DNA of 11,225 nucleotides from Candidatus Izemoplasma sp. (GTDB taxonomy: Bacteria > Bacillota_I > Bacilli_A > Izemoplasmatales > Izemoplasmataceae): NCBI GenBank assembly GCA_007116105.1, contig SKJA01000079.1, positions 1 to 11,225 of the forward strand. The letters are read 5' to 3'. The position numbers were made by a program, and so were the translations under genes. The notes beneath the pieces are model-generated. The model did no database searches and was not told where the DNA came from. It was given only the letters and a program-made list of their open reading frames with translations. Within the stretch, counting starts at the first letter, position 1; every line of letters begins with the position of its first letter. Shown piece by piece: positions 7,908 to 11,225 of the stretch.

Positions 7908-7917
7908 TTTTTATAAT
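7889..7917 (+). promoter_or_regulatory. Consensus promoter of the acpP-accBCDA operon
   Basis: TTGACA (7889-7894), a 17-base spacer and TATAAT (7912-7917) form a perfect sigma-70/sigma-A consensus. The expected start of transcription is near 7923-7925, where the acpP ribosome binding site begins, so the leader would be only about 15 bases. A perfect-consensus promoter overlapped by repeats suggests strong expression held down by a repressor. Confidence 0.9.
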
Positions 7918-7922
7918 GCGTC

Positions 7923-7932
7923 AAAGGAGGTG
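7923..7932 (+). promoter_or_regulatory. Extended ribosome binding site for the GTG start of acpP
   Basis: AAAGGAGGTG is complementary to almost the entire anti-Shine-Dalgarno end of 16S rRNA and lies six bases before GTG at 7939. No ATG in frame is nearby, which fixes the GTG start. The strength of the site would offset the weaker start codon and the very short leader. Confidence 0.85.
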
Positions 7933-7938
7933 TAATTT

Positions 7939-8166
7939 GTGTTTGAAAAATTACAAAAAATTATTTCTGAAGAACTTAGTGTTAACGTTGCGGATGTGAC
8001 GTTAGCGACCGATATACTCAACGATTTAGATGCGGATTCTTTGGACATTGTGGAACTGGTGATGGCGCTCGAAGATTCTTTTGACATCACCGTCGATGAC
8101 AGCGATGTTGAAAAACTAAAAACGGTGCAAGACATCTTATCTTATCTTGAAGCCAAAACAGCGTAA
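7939..8166 (+). CDS. acpP: Acyl carrier protein
   Basis: Carries growing acyl chains on a phosphopantetheine arm during fatty acid synthesis. The 75-residue product is small and acidic, as expected. The attachment serine is S34 in DADSLD, followed by the helix II recognition segment VELVMALEDSFDI and the C-terminal VQDILSYLEAK. The common DLGADSL reads DLDADSL here (glycine to aspartate before the motif). Translation starts at GTG with a near-ideal ribosome binding site. It is the first gene of an operon with the four acetyl-CoA carboxylase genes, which supply the malonyl-CoA that is loaded onto ACP. Expression is driven by the consensus promoter directly upstream and is possibly controlled by a FabT-like repressor. 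Confidence 0.96.
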   Translation: MFEKLQKIISEELSVNVADVTLATDILNDLDADSLDIVELVMALEDSFDITVDDSDVEKLKTVQDILSYLEAKTA

Positions 8167-8179
8167 GGATGTTTAGCTA

Positions 8180-8611
8180 ATGAATACGAAAACAATAAAA
8201 ACACTCATGACAATGTTTGAAGGCAGCGAACTTCAAACCTTCAAGTTTCAGAATGAAGAGTTCACGCTCGAACTGACCAAAACGCCCCCTGCGACGATGC
8301 AGCCTGTGTCGCTTGTCCAAAGTGCTCCGGCGCAGCCGGTGGAAAGCCCCCCTGCGAAAGCGCCAGAGAAAGTCACGTTGAACGCGGTTAAAGCACCGCT
8401 TGTGGGAATCTATTATGAAGCACCCGGACCCGATCAAGCGGCATTTGTGAGTGTTGGCGCGACGGTGAAAAAAGGTCAAACCATCTGCATTGTTGAAGCC
8501 ATGAAAGTGATGAATGAAATCAGTGCTCCAAGTGACGGTGTGGTCAAAGAAATCCTGGTTAAAAACGGGGATATGGTCATGTTTGATCAACCGCTCATGG
8601 TGATTGAGTAA
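8180..8611 (+). CDS. accB: Acetyl-CoA carboxylase biotin carboxyl carrier protein (BCCP)
   Basis: Carries carboxybiotin between the biotin carboxylase (AccC) and the carboxyltransferase (AccAD). The product is 143 residues, slightly shorter than E. coli AccB (156). It has an N-terminal region (1-35) that binds AccC, a flexible Pro/Ala-rich linker (about 36-65), and the biotinyl domain. The domain includes the thumb segment YYEAPGPDQAAFVSVG and the biotinylation motif EAMKVMNEI, with K109 as the modified lysine (the common form is EAMKMMNEI). AAGGAT (8165-8170), overlapping the acpP stop, precedes the ATG by nine bases. The stop overlaps the accC start as TAATG, so the two subunits are translationally coupled. 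BirA encoded upstream is the likely modifying enzyme. Confidence 0.96.
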   Translation: MNTKTIKTLMTMFEGSELQTFKFQNEEFTLELTKTPPATMQPVSLVQSAPAQPVESPPAKAPEKVTLNAVKAPLVGIYYEAPGPDQAAFVSVGATVKKGQTICIVEAMKVMNEISAPSDGVVKEILVKNGDMVMFDQPLMVIE

Positions 8612-9963
8612 TGTTTCATAAAATCTTGGTGGCGAACCGTGGTGAAATTGCGGTTCGCATCATTCGTGCGGCACAACAGATGGGTATTCTCACCGTTGCT
8701 GTCTACTCGACAGCCGACGAAACAGCACTTCATAAAGAACTTGCGGATGAGGCTGTGTGCATTGGTCCAGCCCCGTCAAAGCTATCCTATCTCAACGCCC
8801 AAGCCATCCTCTCAGCAGCGCTATACACTGGCGCCGATGCGATTCATCCAGGGTTTGGTTTTTTAAGTGAGGATGCAGAGTTCGCAAAACTCTGCGAAGA
8901 AGTAGGGATAAAGTTTATTGGACCCAACGCCAAAACGATTGCGATCATGGGCGATAAAGCAAAAGCTAAACAGACCATGAAAGACGCGGGTGTTCCGCTG
9001 GTGCCAGGCAGTGCTCACGAAGTCACCCTGGAAGAGGCGAAAAACTTAGCGCAGTCGATGGGATTCCCACTCTTAATTAAAGCCTCCGCAGGCGGAGGCG
9101 GTAAAGGGATGCGCATTGTTCAAAATGCGGATCAATTAGAAAGTGCCTATTTAGCTGCGCGCAACGAAGCGAAAGCGGCTTTTTCTCATGATGGTGTTTA
9201 CATGGAGAAGTATCTGTCAAACCCGCAACACATTGAAGTTCAGGTGTTGGGTGATAAATACGGTCATGTCATTCACCTTGGTGACCGTGATTGTTCCATT
9301 CAACGGAATCATCAAAAACTCTTAGAAGAAGCGCCAGCTACGCTCGAAACGAAGCTTCAATCCAGCATCCGAGAAGCGGCGCTTAAAGCAGCTCAAGCTG
9401 TCCAATACGAGAATGCGGGTACGGTTGAGTTTTTGGTTCAAGACAACGCGTTTTACTTCATTGAAATGAACACCCGGATTCAAGTGGAACATCCTGTGAC
9501 CGAAATGATCACTGGCATTGACTTGATTCAATGGCAAATCAACATTGCTTCGGGGTTGCCTTTAACCCTCAAACAAGAAGACATTCAGTATCGCGGTCAT
9601 GCGATTGAAGTCCGCTTAAATGCTGAAGACCCTTCCAAAAACTTTTTACCTTCGCCTGGGACTTTGTCGTTTATTCATCTACCGCAAGGCTTAGGCATTC
9701 GCTTTGATTCAGCGCTGTACCAAGGCTATACCATTCCGCCGTTTTATGACTCGATGATGGGCAAACTCATTGTCCACGGACCCACACGCGAAGCCGCGAT
9801 CAAAAAGATGCAAGCGGCTCTAAACGAACTGATTCTAGAAGGCATGAACCATAACCAAAGCTTCATGCAAAGCGTCCTTAAACACCGTGCGTTCATGGAA
9901 GGTCGTTTTGATACCACCTTTATGCAACGCTATAAAGAGGGGTTGTTAAGCGATGGCACATGA
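8611..9963 (+). CDS. accC: Acetyl-CoA carboxylase, biotin carboxylase subunit
   Basis: Uses ATP and bicarbonate to carboxylate the biotin on AccB. At 450 residues it matches E. coli AccC (449). The ATP-grasp fold is complete: MGDK with K116, KASAGGGGKGMR with K158 and the glycine-rich lid (159-167), H208, metal ligands E274 and E285, and the catalytic block IEMNTRIQVEHPVTE with R289. The bicarbonate/biotin region reads QRNHQK (231-236) where E. coli has QRRHQK, so N233 replaces R235; H234 and K236 are kept. HPGFGFLSE replaces the usual HPGYGFLSE. The start shares one base with the accB stop, and the end overlaps accD by 11 bases. Pyruvate or propionyl-CoA carboxylase subunits are similar, but the operon context decides for AccC. 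Confidence 0.97.
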   Translation: MFHKILVANRGEIAVRIIRAAQQMGILTVAVYSTADETALHKELADEAVCIGPAPSKLSYLNAQAILSAALYTGADAIHPGFGFLSEDAEFAKLCEEVGIKFIGPNAKTIAIMGDKAKAKQTMKDAGVPLVPGSAHEVTLEEAKNLAQSMGFPLLIKASAGGGGKGMRIVQNADQLESAYLAARNEAKAAFSHDGVYMEKYLSNPQHIEVQVLGDKYGHVIHLGDRDCSIQRNHQKLLEEAPATLETKLQSSIREAALKAAQAVQYENAGTVEFLVQDNAFYFIEMNTRIQVEHPVTEMITGIDLIQWQINIASGLPLTLKQEDIQYRGHAIEVRLNAEDPSKNFLPSPGTLSFIHLPQGLGIRFDSALYQGYTIPPFYDSMMGKLIVHGPTREAAIKKMQAALNELILEGMNHNQSFMQSVLKHRAFMEGRFDTTFMQRYKEGLLSDGT

Positions 9964-10840
9964 CATTCTATCTCGCGTTTACCGCGAACGTAAACAAGTA
10001 CTAAAAGACCGCCTAGCTCAAGTAAAACCCAAAGCGAAAACCGCACTGAAAGACATTCCAAGTGACCTTTACATGGCCTGCCCGAACTGTAAAGCATCGC
10101 TCAACGTCAAAAAACTCTATCAAGCCGCGTATGTGTGTTCAGAGTGTGACCACCACTTAAGGTTGAAAGCGTATGATCGCATCGAGACACTGGTGGATGC
10201 CCATAGTTTTATCGAAAAAGGTCGGGGCTATATTACCTTAAACCCACTCTTTCAAGAAGGGTACGAAGAAAAGATCCACAAAGCCAAAGCCTTAAGCCAA
10301 TTGGATGAAGCGTATGTCTATGGGTACGCTACGATTGAGGGCGACCCATGTGTGGTGGGTGTCATGGACAGCCACTTTATGATGGGAAGCATGGGCAGCG
10401 TGGTTGGAGAAAAAGTCACGAAGAGCATCGAATATGCGATGCTAAAGAACATTCCGCTGATTCTTTTTGCGGCTTCAGGTGGTGCCCGGATGCAAGAGGG
10501 CATTTATTCCTTAATGCAAATGGCGAAAACGTCCGCTGCCCTTAAAAAGCTTGACGACAAAGGGTTGTTGTTTATCAGTGTGCTCACCGATCCCACCACA
10601 GGAGGCGTCACCGCCTCGTTTGCGATGTTGGGTGACATCATCTTAGCCGAACCGAATGCCCTGGTGGGTTTTGCTGGACCAAGGGTCATCGAGCAAACCA
10701 TCAAAGAAACGCTTCCAAAAGGCTTTCAGCGAGCAGAGTTTATCTTAAAGCAGGGATTGATCGATGCGGTTGTGCATCGCAAACACATGCGTGACACTTT
10801 GGCTAGACTCCTTCGTCTTCACATGAAAGGAGACGTCTAA
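9953..10840 (+). CDS. accD: Acetyl-CoA carboxylase, carboxyltransferase subunit beta
   Basis: With AccA it transfers the carboxyl group from carboxybiotin to acetyl-CoA, making malonyl-CoA. The 295-residue product (E. coli: 304) has the N-terminal four-cysteine zinc finger, with C43 and C46 in ACPNCK and C62 and C65 in VCSECD. The crotonase-like core follows, with FAASGGARMQEGIYSLMQMA and DPTTGGVTASFAMLGD forming the CoA-binding oxyanion region. It starts inside the 3' end of accC (11-base overlap), preceded at ten bases by GAGGGG, and its stop overlaps the accA start as TAATG. The overlaps would help keep the subunits in balance. All hallmark residues are present and nothing suggests damage. 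Confidence 0.97.
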   Translation: MAHDILSRVYRERKQVLKDRLAQVKPKAKTALKDIPSDLYMACPNCKASLNVKKLYQAAYVCSECDHHLRLKAYDRIETLVDAHSFIEKGRGYITLNPLFQEGYEEKIHKAKALSQLDEAYVYGYATIEGDPCVVGVMDSHFMMGSMGSVVGEKVTKSIEYAMLKNIPLILFAASGGARMQEGIYSLMQMAKTSAALKKLDDKGLLFISVLTDPTTGGVTASFAMLGDIILAEPNALVGFAGPRVIEQTIKETLPKGFQRAEFILKQGLIDAVVHRKHMRDTLARLLRLHMKGDV

Positions 10841-11225
10841 TGGACATTTTAGCAAAAGAAAAAAAGCTCGAGCAATTGATTGAGCAGTTGCATCGTCTTG
10901 ACGATGAAAAAGCCATCGCGACCATTAAGCAAACGATTCAACAATACATTCAAGAAAGCATGCGTGAGCTTACCCCGTGGGATCGAGTCTTACTAGCAAG
11001 ACATCCTAAACGGCCACACGCCAAAGAAATCATTGATGCGTTGTTTCAAGATTTTATGGAGTTTCATGGGGACAGGCACTACGAAGACGATCAAGCCATT
11101 CTCGGAGGTATTGCAAGCTTCAACGGACGTCCAGTCACTATAATTGCACATAAAAAGGGACAGACAACCGATGAAAATATTCGTTGCAACTTTGGCATGG
11201 CGCACCCTGAAGGTTACCGTAAAGC
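10840..11225 (+). CDS. accA: Acetyl-CoA carboxylase, carboxyltransferase subunit alpha (5' part)
   Basis: Partner of AccD in the carboxyltransferase. The gene is cut by the right edge of the window after 128 codons, about 40% of a normal AccA. The N-terminus is a charged helical region, followed by the family pattern WDRVLLARHPKRPHAKEII, then FMEFHGDR and EDDQAILGGIASFNG, and finally NFGMAHPEGYRKA at the edge. The usual IGHQKG motif reads IAHKKG here. AAAGGAGA (10826-10833) inside the accD 3' end is the ribosome binding site, six bases before the ATG, which shares one base with the accD stop codon. The reading frame stays open to the end of the window. Confidence 0.95.
   Translation, partial: MDILAKEKKLEQLIEQLHRLDDEKAIATIKQTIQQYIQESMRELTPWDRVLLARHPKRPHAKEIIDALFQDFMEFHGDRHYEDDQAILGGIASFNGRPVTIIAHKKGQTTDENIRCNFGMAHPEGYRK

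Noticed and set aside
7911..8135. Serine-rich antisense frame opposite acpP
   Set aside because: A by-product of the acidic ACP codons read in reverse. No start signal is seen and the strand has no other genes.
8177..8590. Long antisense open frame opposite accB
   Set aside because: The product is rich in H, R and F with no recognisable motif. The frame mirrors accB codon structure and has no ribosome binding site or promoter.

Overview
The window is a compact, wholly forward-strand housekeeping segment from a low-to-moderate GC bacterium (about 45% GC on the lines I sampled). TGA is used as a stop (atpI, atpF, accC), so this is standard code and not the Mycoplasma/Spiroplasma code. Strong Shine-Dalgarno sequences, Firmicute-style consensus promoters, a stand-alone biotin ligase and the protein sequences suggest a Firmicute or a member of the Acholeplasma side of the Mollicutes. 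The exact taxon is inference.

Region 1 (1-6574) is a complete F1Fo ATP synthase operon in the usual order atpI(3' part)-B-E-F-H-A-G-D-C. It encodes the membrane sector (a, c, b) followed by delta, alpha, gamma, beta and epsilon. Genes are tightly packed, with stop codons often overlapping the next ribosome binding site. The c subunit carries the full side-chain set associated with Na+ binding (Q32, E65, T66, T67, Y70), so the enzyme may be Na+-coupled. There is no obvious terminator after atpC.

Region 2 (6586-7107) is a separate dps (ferritin-like iron storage/DNA protection) unit. It has a TTGACA-N17-TATTAT promoter whose -10 lies in a PerR-like AT-rich palindrome, and it ends in a clear GNRA-loop intrinsic terminator.

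Region 3 (7123-7803) is birA, a biotin protein ligase without the DNA-binding domain. It starts only 15 bases beyond the terminator's T-run.

Region 4 (7804-11225) opens with a 135-base gap holding a perfect TTGACA-N17-TATAAT promoter. It is interlaced with direct and inverted repeats, including a FabT-like TTTGA-N3-TCAAA site and an 11-bp inverted repeat followed by a T-run. This drives acpP-accB-accC-accD-accA (accA is cut by the window end): acyl carrier protein plus the complete acetyl-CoA carboxylase, the first committed step of fatty acid synthesis. BirA upstream would biotinylate AccB at K109.

No RNA genes, mobile elements, CRISPR arrays or unknown genes were found. All gene content is well known. 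The interest lies in ion specificity, the two regulatory regions and unusual residues in BirA, epsilon and AccC.
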